A stretch of DNA of 64,000 bases from Dryocosmus kuriphilus (Eukaryota > Arthropoda > Insecta > Hymenoptera > Cynipidae). This document shows positions 35,896 through 47,660 of the stretch, in pieces. The notes under the pieces were generated by a model that worked only from the letters and a program-made list of their open reading frames with translations, searched no databases and was not told the origin of the DNA. The stretch spans positions 110,492,765-110,556,764 of the forward strand of contig CM076194.1 of NCBI GenBank assembly GCA_038277395.1, read 5' to 3'. A program made the position numbers and the translations under genes. The stretch's first letter is position 1. Each line of letters opens with the position of its first letter.

Positions 35896-36111
35896 ATGAA
35901 ACCAACTCCGAGGCCTACACCTCTAGCTCCCGTTATCGTTCCTGAAGTCGCGAATCCGCAAATTTTAGTGATCGACCTGGACATCGAAGAGGTCCTTCAA
36001 CAAAGAAGGCGTGCCTTTTTAGAATAAAATCACCCAAACCAGGAAATCGAAATCCCAGAAATACCGCAAATCCCTATTGTAGAAATCTCAGACGTTGAAA
36101 TGTCAGATTGA
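35896..36111 (+). pseudogene. Second small leader ORF (copy at 40202-40417)
   Basis: An ATG at 35896 opens 71 codons ending at TGA 36109-36111, with one internal TAA at about 36025. The predicted peptide is Pro-rich at the N terminus (MKPTPRPTPLAPVIVPEV) and acidic/Ile-rich at the C terminus (EIPEIPQIPIVEISDVEMSD). No family was recognised. The regular composition suggests it was once coding, but the evidence is weak. Confidence 0.35.
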
Positions 36112-36375
36112 TAGTCTTATTGAGGAATGAGAAAACCAGGATCCTACCCTAGGAAAATCAAGGCACCGATTACAAAAATTTCTGGTGTGGTCATTTCCCC
36201 ACCTGAAATATCTTTCAATTACTCTCATCAATAGAAATTGAAGAAATAAAATATCCTAGTAGAACTAGATTACAAAATTTTTTTGCGCCAATCTAATAAA
36301 AATTCTGGTGTGGTCACTTCCCCCTAGAGCAATCTCTCTAAAATAGAATAATCTATAGAAAACATTAAATCCAAG

Positions 36376-37542
36376 ATGTGTGACTCAGAAGAAACAAATC
36401 AACATCAAAACGCTAACACTAATCCGCATCACACTATGAACATAGATACTAGCGCGGCTATGGCATCTGTGCTTGAATGCATGACGCTCCAGGAAGCTAC
36501 CTTTCACATCCCCATCTATGACGGGAAGAATCTTAAACTTAAAGATTTCTTGCAAGAAATTTCCAACGGAGCGGTATATAATACCGAAACAACAATACCC
36601 GGATTTTTAAAAATAGTTCTAAGCAAACTCAAAGGCGCAGCTCGAGAAAGCGTTTGGGATAAGCGCTTCAATACCGTTGAAGAATTAATCGCACATTTGA
36701 AACAAAGATTTGGTGCGATAAAGAAATATCAATGGTATTTCGAAAACATCGTGAATTTACGAATGCGTCAAGTGGAGTCGGTAAGGGACTATCATGACAG
36801 AGTACAGGGCCCGCTCAGCGGAGCCAGAACTGCCAACGAAGACAAATACGGACGATCATTCCGTGTGGCAGGCACTAACGAGGACGTAAAAGAGGCCTAT
36901 GTCATTATGGGTCCCTTGCAAGACGTTGCTCTCGACGCCTTTATCAAAGGTCTACCAGGAGAAATGTTCACTCTAGTGGACACTAGGAATCCGAGAAACC
37001 TCGACGAAGCAGTAAAACATGCCCTATACGTCAAGGAGAGGCAAAAACGACTCGAAAGGGCAAGAAAACAACATTTGTCTTATCATATTTCCCGATCAGA
37101 AAATTACTCTATGGATCGGTCCCGACCCACAAGTCTCTACTCAGTGCAGATGGATAGAAGGGACAAAAGAAATTACCCTCACTACCCGGGCCATTCCCCT
37201 CATCATCCAGAACCATATTCGCCTCACTCTCATTATCCTTCCCACTATCCTCAACCTTCTCAACCCTACCCCTCCTATTCACAAGATTACACCAATCGAG
37301 GTCACGGCAATAGAGACTGCCATAATAGAGACCATGGCAATAAAAACTATGGTGGAAACAACTATGGTTGATGTAACTATGGCGGAAATAATGGGCCATG
37401 GCGAGGATACAATAACAAATCCTCGGAAAGTGTAACGCCTCCAAGATCAGCATCTCCAGGACCAATGGGGAATTTAAACTCCCCACTGACTCGTCGTTCG
37501 TACGCGGCTGCGGGTCCCATTAATCCATTAGAGCGTCACTAA
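36376..37542 (+). pseudogene. gag: gag of the errantivirus-like element, unit 1
   Basis: The ATG at 36376 (context AAGATGTGTG) opens 388 codons to the TAA at 37540-37542, interrupted only by a TGA at 37369-37371. The N-terminal two thirds resemble errantiviral gag capsid: FHIPIYDGKNLKLKDFLQEI, FLKIVLSKLKGAAR, FNTVEELIAHLKQRFGA, and near residue 200 DAFIKGLPGEMFTL and NLDEAVKHAL. The C-terminal part is Tyr/His/Pro- then Asn/Gly-rich with no CCHC knuckle, as in other errantiviruses. It would form the capsid. Because unit 1 is not joined to a complete pol, it is a spare copy, yet it has the less damaged frame. Confidence 0.88.
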
Positions 37543-38091
37543 AAACACGTCCAGTTCCAGGAGAAAACTATCGGGTCCTACGAGCAGAAACCGAAGTAGG
37601 AGGATCCCTTGTAGTAGCCCTAGAAGCTCCTGAGTTCAGAAATCCAAGTTCCAGCCTCCTCGTAGACCCAGAATCGGATGTAAACCTGATGAAAATTAAA
37701 GAATTACGTCCAGAATTCACTTATGCACCTGGAAAATCAGTATTACTAACCGGAATAACCTTAGACCCGGTAGAAATAATAGGAACGACTTTTGTCTGTC
37801 TTTTTGACGTACCTATCTAATTTCAAATTGTAAATAACCATTTTCCAATCTCCCTACACGGAATTCTTGGAAGACCTTACTTGCAACAAAAGCAAGCCAA
37901 AACTTCGTTCAGACATAATGCTCTACCCAATAAATCCAATACCGTTTATAGAAGAAGAATCCCAAAAATCAAAAGCCTACTTAAAACTCAAATAAAACCT
38001 TTCAAACGAATAATGACAATCAAGGCTAGAACTAGATAACCAGTAGCCATTGACTTCCTCAATCCAGAACTACAGGAAGGATATTTGCCTA
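37543..38091 (+). pseudogene. Protease region, unit 1 (truncated by the duplication joint)
   Basis: In-frame stretches such as NYRVLRAETEVGGSLVVALE, EFRNPSSSLLVD and ISLHGILGRPYL resemble the Gypsy-group aspartic protease (the last is the conserved GxLGRP-type end). The catalytic Asp-Thr/Ser-Gly is not present: LLVD is followed by PESDVNLMK. Stops occur after FDVPI and near 38037. The block ends at the duplication joint 38091. Confidence 0.65.
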
Positions 38092-41000
38092 CTTATCTGA
38101 GCATATTTGGAGGTTAAGTTTGGATAAGACACAATCGCCTTCTTGGCGTAGTGAAATTAAATCAGTAGGAAAATCACCTTCTCGGCGTATTCCTTCTGGT
38201 TTAGCAGTAGGATCGTCTTCTTGGCGTACTACTGATAATTGAGTCCAAAATTTTTGCTCTCCTTTTAACTCCGATACAAACAATTTTGCTTAATATCAGA
38301 ATCTAGAAAGGTTGGACTTGAACAGACACAATCACCTTCTTGGCGTAGTGAAGCTAAATATAAAGGAAAATCGACATCTTGGCGTATTCCTTCTGATTTG
38401 ACAGTAATATCGCCTTCTCGGCGTAATACTGTGATTCTGGTTCAAGACCTAATCTCCTGGATTTGATAATAACTCTGGAGCTTTTTTTTTTGCTCCCTAC
38501 AAATTTTTATGATTTGTTTAAAATCTATTATACTCTTTTTATTCAAATAGGATCAAACAAAATGCCTAAATCCTCAAAGGGTCAGAATCCTGCTGGTTCT
38601 GATAACCAATGAAAGGGCAAACAATTACGAGAAAGACTCATGAACAATTTCGCTAATATCAAACTGGAAGAAGTTTGCAAACAAGCAAACGTTGTCTCAG
38701 TTCCACATCAAGTCTTTGAACGTATTAACGAGATTCAGGAATTAAATTTTCAAAAATTGAAAACTCTGGAAGAATTTTCAGCCTTTTTTGAAAACGCAAT
38801 AAGACGAGTCGAGGCTACTATCTTCTTGAGAAAAGCTTCTAATTCCCATAAACTTCCGAGCTGTTCTCGCAACCAATAATTTCTAGCAAGGATATTTAGA
38901 GAGAAAAAAATTTCATAGATTTTGAGCCAGGAATTCTTCTTTTTTTGTAAATCCTTTGAAGGAATCAATGCACTGTAGTTTTGAATGACCACCTGAACAT
39001 AAATTTTCCGCAAAACTACTTGATTAAGTAAAAATTTAAAATAAAATTATTTCTTGAGTTTCGAGGAATTCTGTCAAATCCTTGAGAAATAAATAAATTC
39101 TATAAGAATTAAGTACATTACATACATTGTATCAAATCTCTCTTTTCTTAGTAAGAGAAGGTGCCGCCACGAGATTCTAATTGAATTTCGACTCAATTAG
39201 AATCTTGCGATCAGTCCCCTCTGTGAAGAAGTACGTCGAGCTATCTCTGTAGTCTCACGTCGAGAGGTCTGACAATCCATAAGAAAGGAAAAGTCAGAAG
39301 TACAGATTAAGAGTTTTTTTATCTGAATTTCGTAGAATTCACTCGCTCTGGACTTTTACTAAGGTGATCCCTTGGATCTGATTCCCTGGGTTCGTGTAGT
39401 AGGTGACTTTTTCCGTCTCATGTCTTAAATAGAAGGGAAAATTTGACATTAGAAAATTTGTTTGAAATAAAATTTTTTTCTTAAATTTCGTGAACTTCTA
39501 AAAATAGTCCTTAAGAAATACTTAAGTTCCATAAGTTGTGTCCAATCTCTCTTTTCTTAATAAGAGAAGATACCACCATGAGATTCTAATTGAATTTCGA
39601 CTCAATTAGATTCTTGCGATCAGTCCCCTCTGTGAAGAAGTACGTCGTGCAGGAAAAGTCAAAAGTACATATTAAGAGTTTTTTAATCTGAATTTCGTAG
39701 AATTCACTCGCTCTGGCCTTTTTGCTGAGGTGATCCCTTGGATCTGATTCGCTGGGTCCGTGTAGTAGGAGAATTTTCCCGTTTCATGTCCTAAATAAAA
39801 AAGAGATTCGATATTAGAAAATTTATCAAAATAAGAGTGCCTCTGGAAAAGGAAGGTGTAAACAGTTCCCCTGAAAGAACTCCTGAATTGCCAGAATTCA
39901 AAGATAATCTTAATATAGTCGGAAAATTATTAATCATGATAATTATAACAATGATTCCGACATTGGATATGCAGATTTACTTGGTTTTGTAGAAATTATT
40001 TTAAGAGAGACAGATACAATATATTTATATATTCGAAACTCATGCCATCCTCCAAAAATTCTCGTATCCAGAAAAATCGCACTGAACGTCCACGAGGCAG
40101 GAGAAAGCATATGAAAATTTCTGTAGTCCCCTCTAGTTCGGATATATATATATACATAATAAATTAATTTCACTCCAAGGAGAATAATCCTCACGTGTAT
40201 CATGAAACCAACTCCGAGGCCTACACCTCTAGCTCCCGTTATCGTTCCTGAAGTCGCGAATCCGCAAATTTTAGTGATCGACCTGGACATCGAAGAGGTC
40301 CTTCAACAAAGAAGGCGTGCCTTTTTAGAATAAAATCACCCAAACCAGGAAATCGAAATCCCAGAAATACCGCAAATCCCTATTGTAGAAATCTCAGACG
40401 TTGAAATGTCAGATTGATAGTCTTATTGAGGAATGAGAAAACCAGGATCCTACCCTAGGAAAATCAAGGCACCGATTACAAAAATTTCTGGTGTGGTCAT
40501 TTCCCCACCTGAAATATCTTTCAATTACTCTCATCAATAGAAATTGAAGAAATAAAATATCCTAGTAGAACTAGATTACAAAATTTTTTTGCGCCAATCT
40601 AATAAAAATTCTGGTGTGGTCACTTCCCCCTAGAGCAATCTCTCTAAAATAGAATAATCTATAGAAAACATTAAATCCAAGATGTGTGACTCAGAAGAAA
40701 CAAATCAACATCAAAACGCTAACACTAATCCGCATCACACTATGAACATAGATACTAGCGCGGCTATGGCATCTGTGCTTGAATGCATGACGCTCCAGGA
40801 AGCTACCTTTCACATCCCCATCTATGACGGGAAGAATCTTAAACTTAAAGATTTCTTGCAAGAAATTTCCAACGGAGCGGTATATAATACCGAAACAACA
40901 ATACCCGGATTTTTAAAAATAGTTCTAAGCAAACTCAAAGGCGCAGCTCGAGAAAGCGTTTGGGATAAGCGCTTCAATACCGTTGAAGAATTAATCGCAC

Positions 41001-42400
41001 ATTTGAAACAAAGATTTGGTGCGATAAAGAAATATCAATGGTATTTCGAAAACATCGTGAATTTACGAATGCGTCAAGTGGAGTCGGTAAGGGGACTATC
41101 ATGACAGAGTACAGGGCCCGCTCAGCGGAGCCAGAACTGCCAACGAAGACAAATACGGACGATCATTCCGTGTGGCAGGCACTAACGAGGACGTAAAAGA
41201 GGCCTATGTCATTATGGGTCCCTTGCAAGACGTTGCTCTCGACGCCTTTATCAAAGGTCTACCAGGAGAAATGTTCACTCTAGTGGACACTAGGAATCCG
41301 AGAAACCTCGACGAAGCAGTAAAACATGCCCTATACGTCAAGGAGAGGCAAAAACGACTCGAAAGGGCAAGAAAACAACATTTGTCTTATCATATTTCCC
41401 GATCAGAAAATTACTCTATGGATCGGTCCCGACCCACAAGTCTCTACTCAGTGCAGATGGATAGAAGGGACAAAAGAAATTACCCTCACTACCCGGGCCA
41501 TTCCCCTCATCATCCAGAACCATATTCGCCTCACTCTCATTATCCTTCCCACTATCCTCAACCTTCTCAACCCTACCCCTCCTATTCACAAGATTACACC
41601 AATCGAGGTCACGGCAATAGAGACTGCCATAATAGAGACCATGGCAATAAAAACTATGGTGGAAACAACTATGGTTGATGTAACTATGGCGGAAATAATG
41701 GGCCATGGCGAGGATACAATAACAAATCCTCGGAAAGTGTAACGCCTCCAAGATCAGCATCTCCAGGACCAATGGGGAATTTAAACTCCCCACTGACTCG
41801 TCGTTCGTACGCGGCTGCGGGTCCCATTAATCCATTAGAGCGTCACTAAAAAAACACGTCCAGTTCCAGGAGAAAACTATCGGGTCCTACGAGCAGAAAC
41901 CGAAGTAGGAGGATCCCTTGTAGTAGCCCTAGAAGCTCCTGAGTTCAGAAATCCAAGTTCCAGCCTCCTCGTAGACCCAGAATCGGATGTAAACCTGATG
42001 AAAATTAAAGAATTACGTCCAGAATTCACTTATGCACCTGGAAAATCAGTATTACTAACCGGAATAACCTTAGACCCGGTAGAAATAATAGGAACGACTT
42101 TTGTCTGTCTTTTTGACGTACCTATCTAATTTCAAATTGTAAATAACCATTTTCCAATCTCCCTACACGGAATTCTTGGAAGACCTTACTTGCAACAAAA
42201 GCAAGCCAAAACTTCGTTCAGACATAATGCTCTACCCAATAAATCCAATACCGTTTATAGAAGAAGAATCCCAAAAATCAAAAGCCTACTTAAAACTCAA
42301 ATAAAACCTTTCAAACGAATAATGACAATCAAGGCTAGAACTAGATAACCAGTAGCCATTGACTTCCTCAATCCAGAACTACAGGAAGGATATTTGCCTA
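38092..42400 (+). repeat. Tandem duplication, unit 2
   Basis: Second copy of 33785-38091. Unit 2 connects directly to the rest of pol at 42401, so it is the copy in the normal context. Its gag carries the extra G that shifts the frame. Confidence 0.95.
40682..41849 (+). pseudogene. gag: gag of the errantivirus-like element, unit 2, frameshifted
   Basis: This copy is identical to unit 1 except for an extra G in the G-run at 41091-41094, which ends the frame at codon 140 (41102-41104). The rest is open again from about 41172 in the shifted frame. The TGA found near the C terminus of unit 1 is present here too (41676-41678). It stands directly upstream of the protease and pol. Confidence 0.9.
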
Positions 42401-43679
42401 GAATTAATACCCCAGATGGTGTATACCTCGGCGAAGCTGTTGTTTTCACACATAAAGGGGTATGTCCCGTTCTCGCAATAAACACTTTAGAAGAAGATAT
42501 AGACCTGAAAATCCCCGCTCAAGAAATCCTACCATGTGATTGTTATGAGACCCCTAACGAGGAATCTAGAAACTCGGAATCCGAATTCCTCGTGAAGGAT
42601 CTTACAATGATATTAGGAAGTAGATATGAAGATCGTATCCAAAAGGTCAAAGAAATCTTCTGGTTTGACACTTGGAACAGAAGGAGATAAATTACGTCCA
42701 AAAATGGGCCGAAGATTTCGCAGATGTTTTTCATATCGACGGTGAAAAACTCAGTTCCACGCATTTGATCAAACACAAAATCCCCACTATTGACAATGAA
42801 GTCATCACGAAAAAACAATACTAATACCCTCATGAGGCTGCCGAACAGGTTATCGTCCAAATAAAGAAACAATACGACAGTGGCCGAGTAGCAGATTCTA
42901 AATCATCTTATAATTCTCCCATTTGGATCGTGCCAAAGAAACTTGATGCTTCAGGAGAAAAGAAATGGAGAGTCGTCATCGACTTCAGGGCCCTTAACGA
43001 AAAGGTCATAGGCGATGCATATCCCCTTCCCAATATCACAGATATCTTGGACCATTTGAGGAACGCTCAATATTTCTCTGTGTTGGATTTAGCAAGTGGA
43101 TTTCATCAGGTGGAAACCCACCCAGACGATAGAGTGAAGACTGCCTTCTCTACCCCGCGAGGACATTTTTAATATCTGAGAATGCCCAAGGGAATCAAGA
43201 ATGCACCGGCTATTTTCCAGCGCCTCATGGACATAGTATTAAAAGAGATACACGGCCCCGAAATATTTGTATATTTGGATGATATAGTAGTCCATTCCAA
43301 AGATTTAGAAGAACACGACATCAAGGTGCGAAGACTACTGTAACGACTTCGGGCGGCGAATCTAAAACTTCAAGCCGACAAATGCGAATTTCTGAAAAGG
43401 GAAGTAGCATAGCTGGGTCATATCATTAGTAAGGAGGGACTAAAGCCCAACCCAGACAAAATTAAGGCTATACAGAATTTCCCCCGTCCAAAATCGGTGT
43501 GATCTATACGCCAATTTTTAGGATTATCCGTTTATTACCGGAGATTTATAAAAGATTATGCGAGGGTGCCAAACCACTGTCCGAACTCCTTAAAAACGAT
43601 GTGAAATGGGAATGGACAGAACAACAAGAGCGTAGTTTTAAACAACTATGTGACTACCTTTGCAACGAACCTATCTTAC

Positions 43680-44055
43680 AATATCCAGATTTTACTAAGA
43701 CCTTCAAACTAACCACCGACGCCACTGACTTTGCAGTCGGATCCATTTTGACTCAAGAAAAGGACGGCACCGATTTCCATATAGCTTATTTGTCTAAGGT
43801 CATGAACCACTACCAAAGAAACTATCGCTCGAAAGAAAAAGAATGCCTAGCTATAGTTATTTCTCTTGATAATTTTAGACCTTATCTATACGGAAAAGAA
43901 TTTATATTAGCTTGCGATAATGAGCCTGCGCACTGGATGACTTATATTACTAATCCGGGAACCAGAATCTTGCATTGGAGGCATAAATTTCAAAATTATC
44001 AATACCAGTTTGAGTATAAACGAGGGAAACTTAACCGAGGAGTAGAAGCACTATC
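43680..44055 (+). other. Gypsy-type RNase H domain
   Basis: KLTTDATDFAVGSILTQ carries the first Asp, YRSKEKECLAIV the Glu and ACDNEPAHW the next Asp, the normal Ty3/Gypsy RNase H arrangement directly after RT. LHWRHKFQNYQYQFEYKRGK and the Asn/Arg-rich end follow. The frame is open here. Confidence 0.85.
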
Positions 44056-44680
44056 GACGAACCCTAAAACAGAAGATTCCAGTGATTCTGATGTATCTCC
44101 TCCTCATAAGTGCCCCGAACAACCTAAAAAATCTGTAAGGTCATCCAAGGTGTTAGTTCTAACGCACGCCGGAAAATCAAAAGATAATCCTAATAAGGAT
44201 GACATCTTGTCAAAACCGTCCGGATCCGTGGCGCAGCCTAACAAGGCTACCCAACGTGGTAAAGGAAAACCCGCTATCCCTAGAACAACAACCTTTCAAG
44301 ACACCAAAATACCGTCAACCGATTCAGCTCCAAGACCACGCGGCCGTCCAAAGAAGAGCCCTACTCGAGAAAACTCGGAAGTCGCCTATGCACCTCAAAA
44401 AAAGGTCGCGCCCGCAGAATTAGAAGAAAGGTCCATAGGAAAAAGGATATTAAGACGTAGAAAGTCCGCTACCACTACGGTCCCGAAAAAGGGATCCTCG
44501 AGCGAATCGTCCTCTGACGATGAAAGCAGCGAATCTTCCGATACTCCGGTATTTCGAAAAACACATAGTGTGTTGCCTGATTTGGAATCCCCACAGGTCA
44601 TCCCAAAGAAAGATGTGTCCAAGAATGCCCCTCCAAAAATTATGGGACCAAGCCCATGGTTTCCATCCCTGCAGGACGCA

Positions 44681-45110
44681 TATGTGGACGTATATAACGA
44701 CGGCGCATGCCAATACGGAACCAGCGAACCTAAAACAGGAATAGGGGTATGGTTCGGCCCTAGTCACCCTTTAAATGTCTCTCAGTCGGGTCCAGGCCGA
44801 CAGATCAACAACGTCGCTGAAATTGAAGCAGCAATAGTAGCCGCTCAAAAAGCTCAAGAAGCAGGAATAAAGAAGCTACGAATAAAAACAGATTCAAAAT
44901 TCCTAATCAACAGCGCTACAGAATAGATCCCCAAATGGGAGACCAATGACTGGAAAGCATATGAAAATAAACCAGTCAAAAATAGGGTGGAATTTAAACG
45001 AATGAAAGCTGCCATTGAACCCTTAGAAGTGCTCTGGGAACACGTGTCTGGACACCAAGTAGTTCCTGGCAATGAAATGGCCGATAAACTAGCCAGGGAA
45101 GGAATTGAAA
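44681..45110 (+). other. Second RNase H domain, of cellular RNase H1 type
   Basis: The domain reads DVYNDGACQYG, KTGIGVWFGPSHPLNVS, PGRQINNVAEIEAA, KKLRIKTDSKFLINS, then WEHVSGHQVVPGNEMADKLA. GPxHPLNV, PGRQxNxxAEI, TDSxFxIN and GHxxxxGNExAD are hallmarks of eukaryotic RNase H1 and not of the Gypsy RNase H. The Asp, Glu, Asp, His and Asp of the active site are all present. One TAG (44924-44926) replaces what is usually Trp in the NWxxxW region. It would cleave RNA in RNA-DNA hybrids. It lies between the normal RNase H and the integrase, after a 200-residue Ser/Lys/Pro-rich linker. Confidence 0.88.
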
Positions 45111-46400
45111 ATCCTCCCGTAACTACTTCTGAACCCGTTATCGTTGACGTCATCCAACCTGTTCTTGGTATTGAAGATGACAGTACAGATGTGGAAGAAA
45201 CACAAGATCCCCAAGTCCCAAAAGGACAACTGAGAAAAGAACTTCAAGAATCTTTCTCTCAGTTCGATAAATCTATTCAAGCAAGAGAAACCAACAGCTT
45301 TAATCTGGCCCAATAATCCATGGATTGGGATCATAAAGGAATGGATGCAGACTACACGCCCTTACGCACACACGTCTCGGAAGGAGAGGAAGATCAGGAA
45401 TTACTTCGAGATCTGGAGGCCCTCGATCCTTGCGGAGAATATGACGACGATGCATTTTCGGAAAGGGTACAAAGATTCTTACAACAATACGAAAAACAAT
45501 TCGAACAAGAAAAAGATCAAGCACCAAAGAATAAAGTCGTTCAACAACTAGAAACAGAACAAGGGCCGCAGGAAGATGAACCCAAACTTCTTTTACCATC
45601 TTTTGCCGGAGAAAAAAAATTCTGGTGTGGTAAGAAGAAGCACGGCTCGATGCAAGGATATTCCTGAAGTTAATGCCCTCACTGACTCTCCTATTATTGT
45701 TAAGGCCACAATCTCCAAACCTTTGTCATCTACTCCTGATACTTCTATGCGACCTGAAGCCAGGTCTACTTCCTTTGTAAATACTAACGTCGAATCGACC
45801 TCCCTCGAGAACCCTGAGTCCTTGAAGAAGAAGACAGGAATAAAACCCAGACGATTAGAGACCTTTGGAGAACCTGTAAATACTTCTCAGTCCCACTCCA
45901 GTTCTCTAATTGATATTACAATGCCCTACCTCGATGATTTTTCAACCTCGGAAGAATCACATCCAGACTCAAAACCAATTGAACCTAAGCCCATTAGTGT
46001 TTGTAAAGATAATCCTTATGTAAAACACCAATGGACAGAGCCCTTAACATACAGAAGGGATAATTACGCCCATTTAATGTCTGGAGACTGTGAACCTACA
46101 AATTCTATCGCGAAGCTCCTAGTCGCTACACAGCGTCTTGACCTTCAAGATCTCTGGGAGTGTCTGCCAAAGAAAAGACAGGTCCTGGTCACTCCGCACG
46201 GTCGACACAATACGTATACCGTTGTTGTAAAACAACTACACTCGGACGCCGTCGACTGGAAGGATATTATCACTGGACTAGGAAACCTTCAAACAGCTTT
46301 AGAGCGGAAAAATCAAACAACATGCAGGATGGCCAATTCAGGAGACTTATTAGGCCCCCTCCCTCAGAATAAAATGACAGAATTAATATCTAGTGTTTTT
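45111..46400 (+). other. Long pol spacer between second RNase H and integrase
   Basis: About 430 codons have no recognised domain. The first part is acidic (DVEETQDPQVPK, LRDLEALDPCGEYDDD) and the later part is Ser/Thr/Pro-rich. A possible folded piece is at 46120-46260 (RLDLQDLWECLPKKRQVLVT, KQLHSDAVDWKDIITGL). It is crossed by a TAA (45314) and a frame shift in an A-run (about 45611). Confidence 0.6.
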
Positions 46401-47486
46401 CAAAACAGTAATACAGCCATTACTCTCTGTCACGGAAAAATCGAAATTCCCCCACCAGAAATTAGGGCAAAAATAATAGCTGAATATCACGGTAGTTCGA
46501 TAGGCGGTCATAAAGGCGTCGCGAAAACCTATCGCCGTATTAGAGAACGATACTCTTGGCCCGGTTTTCGAGACGAAATAAGCGAGTTCATCCGCGGATG
46601 TAAAAGTTGTCTGGAACAAAAAATCGTACGGACACGAAAGCGAGAACCTATGCTTATCACGGATACTCCTATGGGGCCCTTCGACAAAGTATTTCTTGAT
46701 ACAGTGGGAAAATTACCCACTACTCCGACTGGAAATCGCCACATTCTAACGATGCAAGATAATTTCAGTAAATATTGCATTGCGGTTCCCATCCCAGATA
46801 CAAAAGCTACAACAATTGCACATGCAGTAGCGAGCTCCTTATTTTCGCAATATGGTGCACCAAGAAGCATCCTCACCGATAGAAGAGGAAGTTTTATTAT
46901 TAAATTAATGAAACACCTCGAAGGGCTATTTCAAGTAAACCAACTAACAACATCCCGTTATCGTCCGCAAACAAACGGGGCTCTCGAAAGAAGTCACATT
47001 GTACTGACGGATTATATCAAGCATTATGCTAACGACTACGACGATTGGGATCGTTTGCTCCCTTTCGCGATGTTTGCATATAATACGTCAGCACATGAAG
47101 CGGGCAATTTCACACCGTACGAACTCGTCTTCGGTCGAATAGCCAGAACCCCAAGCTCATTCCCTCAAGGAATGGACCTAGAAACTTACGGATCCTACCT
47201 GCGCGATCTAATAGTCCGAGTATCCGAAATTAGAAGAATCGCGGGCAGAAACTTAATCAAGGCAAAAATGCACTCTAAGGCACAATACGTTCGTAAAGCT
47301 AGGCCCATACAGGGAAAAATATGAGACCAAGTATATGCCCTTAAGGAAGTTAGGTACGGAAAATCTGATAGTAGAGCTACCGGACCATACACTATAGTCG
47401 GATTCACTGAAAATAATAACGTAAAACCGAATTCGGCGAGCGTTTTTTCGAAACACAAGGATAAAATCCTGGTCGCACATTGCTAA
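46400..47486 (+). other. Integrase domain of pol
   Basis: The H2C2 zinc-binding part is EYHGSSIGGHKGVAKTYRRI...FIRGCKSCLEQK. The core has Asp in FDKVFLDTVGKLP, Asp in SILTDRRGSF and Glu in RPQTNGALERSH, so the DDE triad is in place. Then FAMFAYNTSAHEAGNFTPYE and the C-terminal DQVYALKEVRYGKS and GPYTIVGF. A TGA at 47322 precedes the last part. It would insert the cDNA into chromosomes. Confidence 0.87.
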
Positions 47487-47660
47487 CACCCAGGATCGAA
47501 AGGAAGAATCCCAAGACAGAATACATCTCTTTTAAATAAAAAGAAAAACAGTGGTCATTATTAAAATCCCAAATTGCAATCGTGTGATGCACCCTGTCTC
47601 GGACTTCCTTCTATATTTTGTCAAAAAGGCTTACACTCGATCTTTTTAGGGAGACCCAAT

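Larger units (their letters stand above)
33785..38091 (+). repeat. Tandem duplication, unit 1 (leader, gag, start of protease)
   Basis: This 4307-bp block is repeated head to tail as 38092-42400. The only differences I found are homopolymer lengths: T11 versus T10 (near 34176 and 38481), GGG versus GGGG (36785 and 41091), and A5 versus A7 (after the gag stop). Both units have the same internal stops. Confidence 0.95.
41850..47486 (+). pseudogene. pol: pol of the errantivirus-like element, broken
   Basis: Order: protease, RT, Gypsy-type RNase H, a second cellular-type RNase H, a long spacer, then integrase. RT (42720-43560) has WRVVIDFRALNEK, FSVLDLASGFHQV, RMPKGIKNAPAIFQ and the intact YLDD box. 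Frame breaks: stop near 42822, 43171, 43341, 43409 and 43500, a one-base shift near 43569, TAG at 44924, TAA at 45314, a shift in an A8 run at about 45611, and TGA at 47322. The last stop is TAA at 47484-47486. Most stops look like single-base changes of otherwise conserved codons, so the element is old or was damaged by point mutation. Confidence 0.85.

Noticed and set aside
35637..35984. Identical 115-codon minus-strand ORFs here and at 39943-40290
   Set aside because: Identity comes from the segment duplication; the frame is antisense in the leader and has no recognisable motif.
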